Shown one piece after another: positions 8,157-15,450 of a stretch of 41,140 nt of DNA. Source of the DNA: Actinomycetota bacterium (lineage in GTDB: Bacteria > Actinomycetota > Acidimicrobiia > Acidimicrobiales > Ilumatobacteraceae); contig WLJO01000022.1 in assembly GCA_009701715.1 (NCBI GenBank), positions 1 to 41,140 on the forward strand. The letters are read 5' to 3'. The position numbers and the translations under genes are program-made. The stretch's first letter is position 1. Every line of letters begins with the position of its first letter. Below the pieces are notes generated by a model. That model did not search any database and was not told the DNA's origin. It saw nothing but the letters and a program-made list of their open reading frames with translations.

Positions 8157-9086
8157 TCAGGCCCGCCCCGGGGATTCGATACCCATGTGGACGCCCGGCT
8201 GCGTGGTGCCAATGTGGTCCAGCACGGCCCGGGTGACCTGTCGGGCTGCGCGGGTTGGCGCCGAGGGTCCGGGGCGGCGGCGCTGGGCCCACGCAACCAC
8301 CCGGCGCGGTAGTTCGGGCACCCGAACGATGTGAAAACTGCCCTTCAACCAGCGGGGGACCGACGTGGCCGGGACGATGGCTGGCCCGAACCCCTCGAAC
8401 GCCAGCGATGCGAGCAGTCGTACCCCGTCGATCTCGGCGAGCGGCGTGAGGGTGACCCCTACCTGTGCTGCAGCGCGGTCGACCACCCGCCGCAGCGCAA
8501 CACCGGTTGGTGCGAGGAGCAGCGGATAGTCGGCCAGTTCCACCAGTGACATCTCGGTGCGGTCCGCGAGTGGGTGGCCCGTGTGAACGAGCAGCATGAG
8601 GTCCTCCGCGAACAGGGGCTCGATAGAGAGTTCTGGATCATCGACGGGGAGGTGGACGATGGCCGCGTCGAGGTGGCCCTCGAGGAGGCGACCGACCAAA
8701 CCGCTGGAGGGTCCCTCCGAGATCACGGTTCGCAGTCGGGGGAAGTCGGCGGCCAACTTGGGCAGCAGTGTGGGCATCACCCAGCGACCGGTGGTACCGA
8801 TCACCCCGATCCGGGTGGTACCCGCCACATCGGTGTCCCGGGAGGACATCTCAGCAGTGATCTCCTCGAGTTCTCGTTGGATCCGTCGGGCTCGTTCGAC
8901 CACCTGGAACCCCTCCTCGGTGAGCCCGCCACCGTGGCGGTCCACCAGCGTGACGCCGAGCTCTTTCTCGAGGTGAGCGAGGTGCCCGGAGACGTTTGAC
9001 TGCACGGTAAACAGGGCGCGGGCGGCAGCCGAGAACGATCCGTGATCAGCTATTGCAGTGAGGGCGGCAAGTTGTCGAAGGTCCAT
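8157..9086 (-). CDS. LysR-family transcriptional regulator
   Basis: LysR-type regulator, 309 residues, normal length. The N-terminal winged helix-turn-helix is plain: MDLRQLAALTAIADHGSFSA, then VQSNVSGHLAHLEKELGVTL and the wing DRHGGGLTEEG. The periplasmic-binding-protein-like effector domain begins near residue 92 (TTRIGVIGTTGRWVMP). Inducer unknown. It lies directly upstream of the carboxyltransferase on the same strand (20 nt gap), which makes that gene a possible target. A palindrome close to its own start could be an autoregulatory site. The far C-terminus is Arg- and Pro-rich and probably disordered. Confidence 0.9.
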   Translation of the reverse strand: MDLRQLAALTAIADHGSFSAAARALFTVQSNVSGHLAHLEKELGVTLVDRHGGGLTEEGFQVVERARRIQRELEEITAEMSSRDTDVAGTTRIGVIGTTGRWVMPTLLPKLAADFPRLRTVISEGPSSGLVGRLLEGHLDAAIVHLPVDDPELSIEPLFAEDLMLLVHTGHPLADRTEMSLVELADYPLLLAPTGVALRRVVDRAAAQVGVTLTPLAEIDGVRLLASLAFEGFGPAIVPATSVPRWLKGSFHIVRVPELPRRVVAWAQRRRPGPSAPTRAARQVTRAVLDHIGTTQPGVHMGIESPGRA

Positions 9087-9095
9087 CTCTCAAAA

Positions 9096-9110
9096 CGATA
9101 ACAAGTATCG
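9096..9110. promoter_or_regulatory. Possible LysR-type operator
   Basis: CGATA and TATCG arms around a 5-nt centre form a 15-bp palindrome of the ATA-N-TAT kind favoured by LysR proteins. It sits 10 nt ahead of the LysR start and overlaps a TATCGT hexamer 8 nt from the ATG on the minus strand. Autoregulation is an inference. Confidence 0.4.
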
Positions 9111-9121
9111 CTATGTTCTGT

Positions 9122-9150
9122 TTGCATGTTCACGCATTCACTTGCATACT
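9122..9150 (+). promoter_or_regulatory. Promoter of the three-hairpin small RNA
   Basis: TTGCAT (9122-9127) and CATACT (9145-9150) are separated by exactly 17 nt and resemble sigma-70-type -35 and -10 boxes at four of six positions each. A transcription start near 9157 would lie just ahead of the first RNA hairpin. Confidence 0.5.
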
Positions 9151-9156
9151 AAACTT

Positions 9157-9276
9157 CGTACTCGACAGACGGAGGCCCCCGCCTCCGAAGTCGAAGAACC
9201 GATGAGGATCCCCCATCCTCAGTGGTTCCAGGTTGAGAGCCGCCGCTTCCCCCGAAGTGGCGGCTTTCCCGCTTTT
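9157..9276 (+). ncRNA. Probable 6C-type small RNA with C-rich loops
   Basis: Three successive hairpins carry C-only loops. Stem 9171-9176/9181-9186 has a CCCC loop. Stem 9203-9209/9215-9221, extended by 9196-9200/9224-9228 across a 2x2 internal loop, has a CCCCC loop. Stem 9238-9249/9254-9265 (12 bp, one G-T) has a CCCC loop and is followed by a loose T-rich tail (TTTCCCGCTTTT), so it looks like the terminator. Two C-loop hairpins followed by a terminator is the layout of the actinobacterial 6C RNA, whose loops are known to pair with G-rich mRNA sites. Loops here have four or five Cs rather than six. There is a promoter-like pair upstream and no convincing ORF. A structured leader of the next gene is the alternative. 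Confidence 0.7.
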
Positions 9277-9338
9277 AGGCATCAGTTGACCCCGGTGAGG
9301 GGAGAGCGGCGGCGGCCCGACAGAAACAGGTTGGAGGC

Positions 9339-10316
9339 ATGGATCACGGCGGCGAACTCGAACGCCTTCAGAGTGAGAACGAGTATCTACAGGATCGCCT
9401 GAACGATGTCTACGCCAGCACGTCGTGGCGGGCGACGGCACCGCTCAGGGCGGTGCAACGGGTACTGGCTCGGCGGGCAGTGGTTCGACGCATGTGGAAG
9501 GCCCGCATGGTTCAGCAGTACGGCACGAGGATGCCCATCGTCTACGACGGCGAGCTGCCGGACTCCATCGGTCGGCTCGATGCGGGAGACGCGCGTGCCT
9601 GCGCAATCGTCCATGCCTTCCATCTCGACCTCCTGCCCGAGATCGTGGAGAGGCTTTCGCTGTGCGGCCGGTTGCACCACGCCATCGTCAGCCACCCGCC
9701 CCACCTTCGCTCCGAAGACGTGCTCGCACATTGTCAACCCCTCATCGATCGCGGGGTACAGGTCAACGCACAACGATTGCCCAATCGAGGTCGTGACGTG
9801 CTTCCGTTCGTCTCGGTGGTGGAGCAGGCGCTCAACACGGGCTGTGAGGCATTCATCAAGGTACACACGAAGAAGTCGGGGTACCTGCCCGATCAACGCG
9901 GGGAGGTGTGGCGCACTGGGCTCCTGACCGGCCTGCTCCCGTCGCCCGACAACATCGAACGCATTGTTGCATTCGTGGTCAACGCGCCCGTTGCAGGGTT
10001 CGCAGCACCTCGGCGCTGGATTTCGACTGTCGATGAGGACATCAGGGACCGTCGGGTGCTGCGTCAGTTGGAACGGCGCGGCGACATTCGACGCTGGGGT
10101 CGGGCGCGAAGAAGTTTTCCCGCAGGGACCATGTTCTGGTGCGGGAGGAACTGGCTGGAGTTTGTGCGTGATCTCGGTCTGCGTCCGAACGAGTTTGACC
10201 CCGAGCCGATGCGGCATGTCGCCGGAGTAGCGCATGCCATGGAGCGCCTCATCGGAAGTTTCGTCGCGGATCGGCGAGCGTCGGTGTGGCTCACCTCGTT
10301 TGGTGACGACCGGTAG
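9339..10316 (+). CDS. RgpF-like (rhamnan synthesis F) domain protein, copy 1
   Basis: 325 residues. It starts with a short coiled coil (LERLQSENEYLQDRLNDVY) and the S-x-SWR-x-T-x-PLR motif that often joins coiled coils to glycosyltransferase modules. The main domain matches the rhamnan-synthesis F family: CAIVHAFHLDLLPEIVERL, then PNRGRDVLPFV, FIKVHTKKS and the GEVWRTGLLTGLLPS segment. This family acts in making rhamnose-containing surface polysaccharides, probably in cytoplasmic assembly of the glycan. A GGAGG ribosome site just ahead of ATG 9339 fixes the start. A paralogue lies at 25552-26550, and a full rhamnose pathway lies downstream, which supports the role. The exact reaction is unknown. 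Confidence 0.8.
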   Translation: MDHGGELERLQSENEYLQDRLNDVYASTSWRATAPLRAVQRVLARRAVVRRMWKARMVQQYGTRMPIVYDGELPDSIGRLDAGDARACAIVHAFHLDLLPEIVERLSLCGRLHHAIVSHPPHLRSEDVLAHCQPLIDRGVQVNAQRLPNRGRDVLPFVSVVEQALNTGCEAFIKVHTKKSGYLPDQRGEVWRTGLLTGLLPSPDNIERIVAFVVNAPVAGFAAPRRWISTVDEDIRDRRVLRQLERRGDIRRWGRARRSFPAGTMFWCGRNWLEFVRDLGLRPNEFDPEPMRHVAGVAHAMERLIGSFVADRRASVWLTSFGDDR

Positions 10317-10349
10317 GCCTTCCTCCTCGTTGCGGGGCCGCGAGGAAAC

Positions 10350-10355
10350 TAGCGT
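10350..10355 (+). promoter_or_regulatory. Putative -10 element of the sulfotransferase gene
   Basis: TAGCGT ends 7 nt before the ATG at 10363. It supports that start and a leaderless transcript. Confidence 0.35.
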
Positions 10356-10362
10356 CTCGGCC

Positions 10363-11274
10363 ATGGGCGCCACCGCTAGTAATCCCGCGCCGAGCGGGAC
10401 CGATGTCATGCATGTTGTCGACGGGCGGTCCGCGCCGCTCGAGGTCAAACTCCGATCTGTTCGCGAACTCTTCCTAATCGAGGCTCAACGGGTCGCGCAC
10501 CTCCAGCGGGATCTCCAGACTTCGCGTGCCGAGGCTCTGTACAAGGACACTCTGCTGAGCGAGGCAGCGGACTATGTTCGTGGCGTGGCCCCGTTTCAAC
10601 CGTTGCAGTACGTCTTTGTGGTGACGTACGGGCGCAGTGGCTCGACACTCATGCAGGGTGTGTTGAACTCCATCGACGGGGTGCTATGTCGGGGGGAAAA
10701 TGCAGACCTGCTGCGCGGCCTCCGAGACTCGGTCGCCTCGCTCAAGTACTCGCAGGGAATGGCACCAACCAACCCGGAACATCCATGGTTCGGAGCGGAA
10801 TCCTTGTCATTGTCGACGTACCTGAGCGACCTTCGTGGTGCGGTGGTTCGTCAGTTGCTCGGAGACCGGTCGCCGGATGGTCTTCGCTACCTCGGTTTCA
10901 AGGAGATCCGGTACTTCGAGCATTTGGAGCACGATCTTGAGGACTATCTCGAATTTGTTACCGATCTCTTCCCGGGTGCTCGATTCATACACCACACCCG
11001 TGAACACTCAGCCGTGGCGAAGTCCGAGTGGTGGCGCGAGTTTGAGACCGAGGCTTTGCTCAGTCAGCTTAAGGAATTCGACGACAGGGTTCGCGCCTTC
11101 TGTGAGAAACGGTCCGCAGACCACGTGCTCGCCACAAGTTACGAGCGTCTTCTGGCCGATCCAGAAGAGACGTATCGGTCGGTGGGCGCGCTCTTTGGTT
11201 TGGACGTTGAGGCAAAACGTATTCATGAGGTACTTAGCAGGGAACACTCGTATCGCACTTCCACCCAGCGCTGA
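10363..11274 (+). CDS. Sulfotransferase family protein
   Basis: PAPS-dependent sulfotransferase fold, 303 residues. After about 80 residues with a helical stretch comes the 5'-phosphosulfate loop, VVTYGRSGSTLMQGVLNSI, and later the 3'-phosphate strand-helix FVTDLFPGARFIHHTREHSA. The C-terminal part (ATSYERLLADPEETYRSVGA) is also typical. It would move sulfate from PAPS to a hydroxyl, most likely on a sugar of the surface glycan made by this locus; that substrate is inferred from position only. ATG 10363 is chosen for the TAGCGT element upstream; ATG 10408 is a possible alternative. It is the last gene before the IS-disturbed region. Confidence 0.8.
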   Translation: MGATASNPAPSGTDVMHVVDGRSAPLEVKLRSVRELFLIEAQRVAHLQRDLQTSRAEALYKDTLLSEAADYVRGVAPFQPLQYVFVVTYGRSGSTLMQGVLNSIDGVLCRGENADLLRGLRDSVASLKYSQGMAPTNPEHPWFGAESLSLSTYLSDLRGAVVRQLLGDRSPDGLRYLGFKEIRYFEHLEHDLEDYLEFVTDLFPGARFIHHTREHSAVAKSEWWREFETEALLSQLKEFDDRVRAFCEKRSADHVLATSYERLLADPEETYRSVGALFGLDVEAKRIHEVLSREHSYRTSTQR

Positions 11275-11537
11275 AGTACTCAGCGGAACGGGTTGCGGCG
11301 AGTTTCCGGAGTCGGACGGTCAGCAGTCGTCGCGCCGTGACCTCGTCGAATGACGCAGGGGCCTGTTCGGGTCAGTGGTCGTTCAGGCGAAGCTCAACGA
11401 AGCGAACTTTGGGAGCACGCGGCCCAATCGGTCCGGAGCAGCATCTTGTCCTGAGTGCTGCGTGTCGCCGTCGTGCCGAGGCGCCAGAAGTTCGGCTAAT
11501 GCTGCTTCGATCTGGAGTGGGGCGGCACCGAGCGAGG
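11275..11537. other. Gene-free stretch before the IS copy
   Basis: 263 nt between the sulfotransferase stop and the left end of the IS copy. No frame has recognisable protein similarity, and I see no strong hairpin or repeat. It may hold remnants disrupted by earlier insertions. Confidence 0.4.
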
Positions 11538-11552
11538 TGAAGCGCCCCGGGT
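11538..11552 (+). repeat. Left inverted repeat of IS copy 1
   Basis: Begins TGAAGCGCCCCGG. The same 13 bases begin the outer end of IS copy 2 at 15451, which confirms the boundary. Confidence 0.8.
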
Positions 11553-11588
11553 TCTGTGGAGGCTCTGACCTTTGAGAAGGATGGAGTC

Positions 11589-11909
11589 ATGCCGAAGAAT
11601 GGGAAGTACCCGGATGAACTGCGCGAGCGTGCGGTGCGGATGGTCCTGGATCATCAACACGAGTACGGGTCGCAGTGGGAAGCGATGTGTTCGGTCGCCG
11701 AGAAGTTAGGGCCGAAGCCTGAGACGGTCCGTTTGTGGGTCCGCCAGGCCGAGAAAGACACGGGCCGTCGGCCTGGTGCTACGACGGATGAGCTTGCTCA
11801 GCTGAAGCGGTTGAAGCGCGAGAACGCTGAACTGCGTCGTGCGAACGACATCTTGAAAGCGGCCGCGGCTTTCTTCGGGGCGGAGCTCGACCGCCAGTCG
11901 AAGAAGTGA
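11589..11909 (+). CDS. IS3-family transposase OrfA (helix-turn-helix)
   Basis: 106 residues. DNA-binding half of an IS3-family transposase: MPKNGKYPDELRERAVRMV, a helix-turn-helix reaching ETVRLWVRQAEKD, and a C-terminal leucine-zipper-like helix (LKRLKRENAELRRANDILKA) that ends AAAFFGAELDRQSKK. ATG 11589 follows a GAAGGATGGAG-type ribosome site; a GTG at 11556 in the same frame is less likely. It ends in a GTGA overlap with orfB. It appears intact, but its partner is not functional in this copy. Confidence 0.88.
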   Translation: MPKNGKYPDELRERAVRMVLDHQHEYGSQWEAMCSVAEKLGPKPETVRLWVRQAEKDTGRRPGATTDELAQLKRLKRENAELRRANDILKAAAAFFGAELDRQSKK

Positions 11910-12490
11910 TCCGGTTCATCGATGCTCACCGTCATCGGGTCTCGGGTGCGCTTCGTTGGGGGATCGAGCCGATCTGCGCGGTGTTGCAGATCGCCCCGTC
12001 GACGTATCACGCCGCGAAGAAGCGGCCGCCGTCAGCGCGGGCGGTCCGTGACAGCGAGCTGCGCCCACAGGAGCTGCGGGTGTGGGAACAGAACCTTGCG
12101 GTCTACGGCGCGGACAAGGTGTGGGACCAGTTGAACAAAGACGGCATCCGCGTCGCGCGTTGCACCGTCGAACGGTTGATGGCCGACATGGGCTTGCAGG
12201 GCTGCCGCCGTGGTCTGGTCTGGATCCGGACCACCGAAGGCGATCAACGCCTCGACCGGCCCGCCGGTCTCGTCGAGCGCCAGTTCCGTGCGCCGGCACC
12301 GAACCGGTTGTGGGTCGCCGACCTCACCTACGTCGACTGGTTCAACAACCGACGCCTCTACGGCGAGATCGAACCCGGCCCCGGCTTCACCACCCCAGCA
12401 GCGTTCGAAGCCGACCGCTACAGTCAAACCATCTCCGCCGAACCGGCGAAGACACAAACCACCGAGCCCCGAAAAAACCGGGGCGTTTCA
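11906..12490 (+). pseudogene. IS3-family transposase OrfB with the catalytic middle deleted
   Basis: Begins at GTG 11906 overlapping orfA by 4 nt. It has the HTH_21-like N-terminal part (FIDAHRHRV, APSTYHAAKKRP, VYGADKVWDQL) and the start of the integrase core, NRLWVADLTYV, which carries the first Asp of the DDE triad. The next residues, DWFNNRRLYGEIEPGPGFTT, belong to the extreme C-terminus of the family. The second Asp and the Glu are therefore missing, along with about 110 residues. The second IS copy still shows remains of the missing middle. The reading frame stays open past the IS end to 12787, giving a 293-residue fusion with flanking DNA that is unlikely to mean anything. Confidence 0.85.
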
Positions 12491-12596
12491 TACGCCTATC
12501 GGGGAGCCGATAGAGGTCGAGTCGACGAACCGCAAGTGGTGGAACACGGGGCTCGAGCCGGCAAACGCCACGCTCGAGGACGTTGCTCTCCTCCAA

Positions 12597-12764
12597 AACC
12601 GACAAGGACGACCTTCGGCACTCGGCATGCTCAGCCCGATGGAGTTCAAACGCCGCCACGCTGTCGACAACCCGGCACAAGACAAACAAGCGGACAGCGT
12701 GAAACTCAGGTCACACGAGGGCATTCACCAAACCGCAGCGGTTCAGCGTGTTCAACCGCAGTAG
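12597..12764 (+). pseudogene. Remnant of another IS transposase C-terminus
   Basis: In the frame ending at 12764, the segment NRQGRPSALGMLSPMEFKRR (12597-12656) looks like the RRRHSALGxLSPxEFE signature near the C-terminus of IS3-family OrfB proteins. It lies outside the boundary of IS copy 1 and in a different frame, so it is a fragment of a separate element. The rest of 12491-12769 shows nothing else I can name. Confidence 0.5.
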
Positions 12765-12769
12765 AAATG

Positions 12770-13564
12770 TCAATCGGGTTGATCTAGTTCGGGATTGACA
12801 GTGAGCTGTCTGAACCGGCCTAAGTCAAGATCGGGGAGCAGGCGCAGTGATGCATTGAGTTTTCCGAGGGAACCGGACTCCTTCACTCGCACCAGGTGAA
12901 CCGTGTCCGCGATTGACAGATGGCGAACACCAGACCAAGTAGTCAGAGCATTCCAGGTCCAGTCTTCGACTCCGAAGCCTCTAGTCGCGTCAACTTCTTT
13001 GTACTGATATTGCTCAAGAAGCTGCCGGGGACAAATGTGATTTGAAGTAAAAACGTTGTTGAAAAGCAATACGCGCGGGTCGAATGATTTCGAAGTAGAT
13101 GAGATATGCTCAAAAAAGAAATTCTTTTTGTCCCAAGGTTGGACGGTCCGATCGTTAAAGGAAAGAAATTCGTCCTCGTGAAAATAATACGCATATCGAG
13201 GATGAGCCACCCAGTTCGAGTCGGCTTGGCGGAGGGCAACGTCCATCGCGTGGCTAATCCACTTCGAACCAAACAAATCGTCACCATCAAGAAAGCCAAC
13301 GAATTCAGTATCGGAATGTTCTATGACGCTTCGCCGCACTTGACCCAAGTCTCCAAAGTCGTACTCAAGGATGTCGTCCCAGCGATGCGCTGTTCCAGTT
13401 ACTGCGAGTCGTGTCTGAGTCGTAGCACGATCCATGACTGCGACAACGCGAATCTCGAAACCTCGGTGGCGAGCAACCTCGACGGATAGCAGACTGCTTC
13501 GACAGGAGGCGTGACTCAGGAAACCCTCGCCATGGAAGTTTACATAAATCGTAAGGTCGTGCAC
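12770..13564 (-). CDS. Glycosyltransferase, family 2-like (GT-A fold)
   Basis: 264 residues. The N-terminus MHDLTIYVNFHGEGFLSHAS and the metal-binding motif FVGFLDGDDLFGSKWI near residue 91 match GT-A glycosyltransferases of the GT2 type. EDWTWNALTTWSG near residue 205 stands where the catalytic-base ED motif is expected. It would transfer a sugar from a nucleotide donor to a glycan in the cytoplasm. The start is GTG 13564, 2 nt after the stop of the upstream glycosyltransferase, so the two are coupled. Base composition is much more AT-rich than the flanking genes (for example about one third GC at 13081-13140), which points to horizontal transfer. Donor and acceptor unknown. Confidence 0.75.
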   Translation of the reverse strand: MHDLTIYVNFHGEGFLSHASCRSSLLSVEVARHRGFEIRVVAVMDRATTQTRLAVTGTAHRWDDILEYDFGDLGQVRRSVIEHSDTEFVGFLDGDDLFGSKWISHAMDVALRQADSNWVAHPRYAYYFHEDEFLSFNDRTVQPWDKKNFFFEHISSTSKSFDPRVLLFNNVFTSNHICPRQLLEQYQYKEVDATRGFGVEDWTWNALTTWSGVRHLSIADTVHLVRVKESGSLGKLNASLRLLPDLDLGRFRQLTVNPELDQPD

Positions 13565-13566
13565 AG

Positions 13567-15432
13567 TCAGACTTCTCCTCGCTTGAGAAAGATCTCCGCA
13601 ACTCGGTCCTTGAACATCGACTGAGAATGCTTGGCCATCAGCAAATCTCGAGCCTTCTTCACTCGTTCACCAAGCTGTATAACGTTCAGAGACAAAAGAT
13701 CGTCCAGCGCTTGCGAAATACGGTGAGCGGTCTCCTGCGCGCTTATCCCATTACCATAGAGAAAGATTGATTCGGTACCGAACGTCTCAGTGATTCCTCC
13801 AACCGATGCAGCGATTATCGGGATTTCCATCTCGGCCATTTCCAGGACGACATTAGGCATCCCTTCGAATTTGCTCGTGAAGAGAAATGCATCAAACTCG
13901 TCAAGATCGATTTCGTGTACGCTGTTGACGCTCCCTCTGAATTCGATATTGGCTGGATAGCGATAAACCCCTTCTAGCTCGTTTGGCCCGTACGCAATGA
14001 CGAGTATGTTCGGCCGAAGCCGACAAAAGTCGAGAAGAGCCTGAAAGTTCTTAAGAAGCTCGAGTCGACCGAACCATAACAGCGTGATCGGAAGATTCGC
14101 GGCCCTTCGGAGTTCTCTGAGTTCACTGGATGATTTCTTGGCTTTGCTCGAGACAACCATTGCCGGCAACACTTTCAGTTTCAACCCGAAATCGCTTGGC
14201 AACCGAGGTTTCACGTGGTTTACGTAGTTTTCGTTGTCAGTGACAATGTCTCCGGCATTCACGGCGTCGAGTAGGAAGCGGGATGAATAGGACACACCGA
14301 GTTCGGTGGGCGATTCGCTAAAGATCAGACTGAAGATCGATTTTGTCTCACTCAACGATCTACCATGGTTTCTCAACGCCTGAAAGCCGGTCTCCGAATT
14401 GCAAAAAATGAGATTCGAGCTAATCTTTGAGTTCAGATACAGTGCGAGCAGAAACGACTTCTGCCATGATCGTTCTACGGCTTCATGGAAGGAATGAAAG
14501 TGGAGTGATCGGTGATTTCTATGTTCTCCAAGAAAGTCACGAACTGACCGATAATTTTGGTTTGTTACGAGAATCTCGACTCGCTCGCCGCTCTGACGTG
14601 CTATCTCATCGGCCAGCTGTAGACAGTATTTCGTGGCACCTCCGATTGTGAGCGCGTCCACAACAATGACAGAGTGAGCCCTGATCGCTAGATTTCTGTA
14701 AAGTTCGGCCGAGTCGATCAAATCTCGACGATCAAGGTCGACCGCCGAAAAGTTCCTGAGAAATCGGAGTGCACTAGCATTACAAAAGGAGGGAATTGGG
14801 TCGAAGGCGAATTGCTCCTCGATCTGATCGAGTACGTCTTGGGGCACGCGCGACTTAACTACGGCCCAGTTTTCGCCGTTCCAATCAAACATGTCAAGGG
14901 CGTCATAGTCGAACCACAGGTTCTCCCGGAAATATTGCATGTTCACCACACGAAATTCGCGGGCGAACTCGGGTGACGCTCGAAGATTGTTCAGAAAATG
15001 ATGGTGGGGATGGTCCGTCTGGGTTCTCCACTCCTCGACCTCTTTCGGGTTAAACCAGTCGGCGGTCTGGATCCAGGCGTCTGAGTTTTTGAGGAACTCA
15101 AGGATTTGGCTTACCGTCGTTAGATTGTACGTTCGGCTTAGATAGTCGAGTCGAACGTTTGGAAGTAGGCGCAAACTCAGAAAATCCGTGACGCCCAAAA
15201 GATACTCGAACGGACGCGACCTCGAGGCCAACGGTATCTGCTGCTTTAGGTACGAGGTGTTGATGAATCTATTTGGATTTCGTTCTTCCCTCTCCCCGCT
15301 CACGATGAAATGAACGACCGGGTTGATTTCAGCTTCTCTGACATCCTCATATGTGTTCAAGTACCACGGGCCATCGACGACGCCCTCATACCTTCGATAC
15401 AGACGAAGCACATCCGTCTTGGATTTCAGCAC
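13567..15432 (-). CDS. Glycosyltransferase, family 4-like, with N-terminal repeat module
   Basis: 621 residues from GTG 15432. The N-terminal part (DGPWYLNTYEDVREAEINPV, then HFIVSGEREERNPNRF) is a module often found ahead of glycosyltransferase domains in large surface-polysaccharide enzymes. The C-terminal half is GT-B: VIVVDALTIGGATKYCLQLA, LLWFGRLELLKNFQALLDF, and the donor-site FTSKFEGMPNVVLEMAEMEI followed by ASVGGITE. It probably adds a sugar to the surface glycan. The frame stays open to 15729 through IS sequence, but GTG 15432 has an AAGGAG site 10 nt upstream, just inside the IS boundary at 15451. It is AT-rich like its downstream partner. Loss of an original longer N-terminus through the IS event cannot be excluded. 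Confidence 0.75.
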   Translation of the reverse strand: MLKSKTDVLRLYRRYEGVVDGPWYLNTYEDVREAEINPVVHFIVSGEREERNPNRFINTSYLKQQIPLASRSRPFEYLLGVTDFLSLRLLPNVRLDYLSRTYNLTTVSQILEFLKNSDAWIQTADWFNPKEVEEWRTQTDHPHHHFLNNLRASPEFAREFRVVNMQYFRENLWFDYDALDMFDWNGENWAVVKSRVPQDVLDQIEEQFAFDPIPSFCNASALRFLRNFSAVDLDRRDLIDSAELYRNLAIRAHSVIVVDALTIGGATKYCLQLADEIARQSGERVEILVTNQNYRSVRDFLGEHRNHRSLHFHSFHEAVERSWQKSFLLALYLNSKISSNLIFCNSETGFQALRNHGRSLSETKSIFSLIFSESPTELGVSYSSRFLLDAVNAGDIVTDNENYVNHVKPRLPSDFGLKLKVLPAMVVSSKAKKSSSELRELRRAANLPITLLWFGRLELLKNFQALLDFCRLRPNILVIAYGPNELEGVYRYPANIEFRGSVNSVHEIDLDEFDAFLFTSKFEGMPNVVLEMAEMEIPIIAASVGGITETFGTESIFLYGNGISAQETAHRISQALDDLLSLNVIQLGERVKKARDLLMAKHSQSMFKDRVAEIFLKRGEV

Positions 15433-15450
15433 TTTGCGAGAACTCCTTGT

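Larger units (their letters stand above)
11538..12490 (+). mobile_element. IS3-family element, copy 1, internally deleted
   Basis: The ends are imperfect inverted repeats: the left end TGAAGCGCCCCGGGT (11538-11552) matches the complement of 12476-12490 at 13 of 15 positions. Inside are orfA and a shortened orfB, in the order typical of the IS3 family. The copy is 953 bp; IS3 elements are usually 1.2-1.5 kb, and the missing part is the middle of orfB. No target duplication is seen (AGG on the left, TAC on the right), so the site has rearranged since insertion. Confidence 0.85.

Noticed and set aside
9058-9402. 114-codon plus-strand frame across the small RNA region
   Set aside because: It overlaps the LysR start and the hairpins, and its translation resembles no protein.
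12491-12787. In-frame continuation of OrfB beyond the IS end
   Set aside because: The sequence lies outside the inverted repeat and has no transposase features in that frame.
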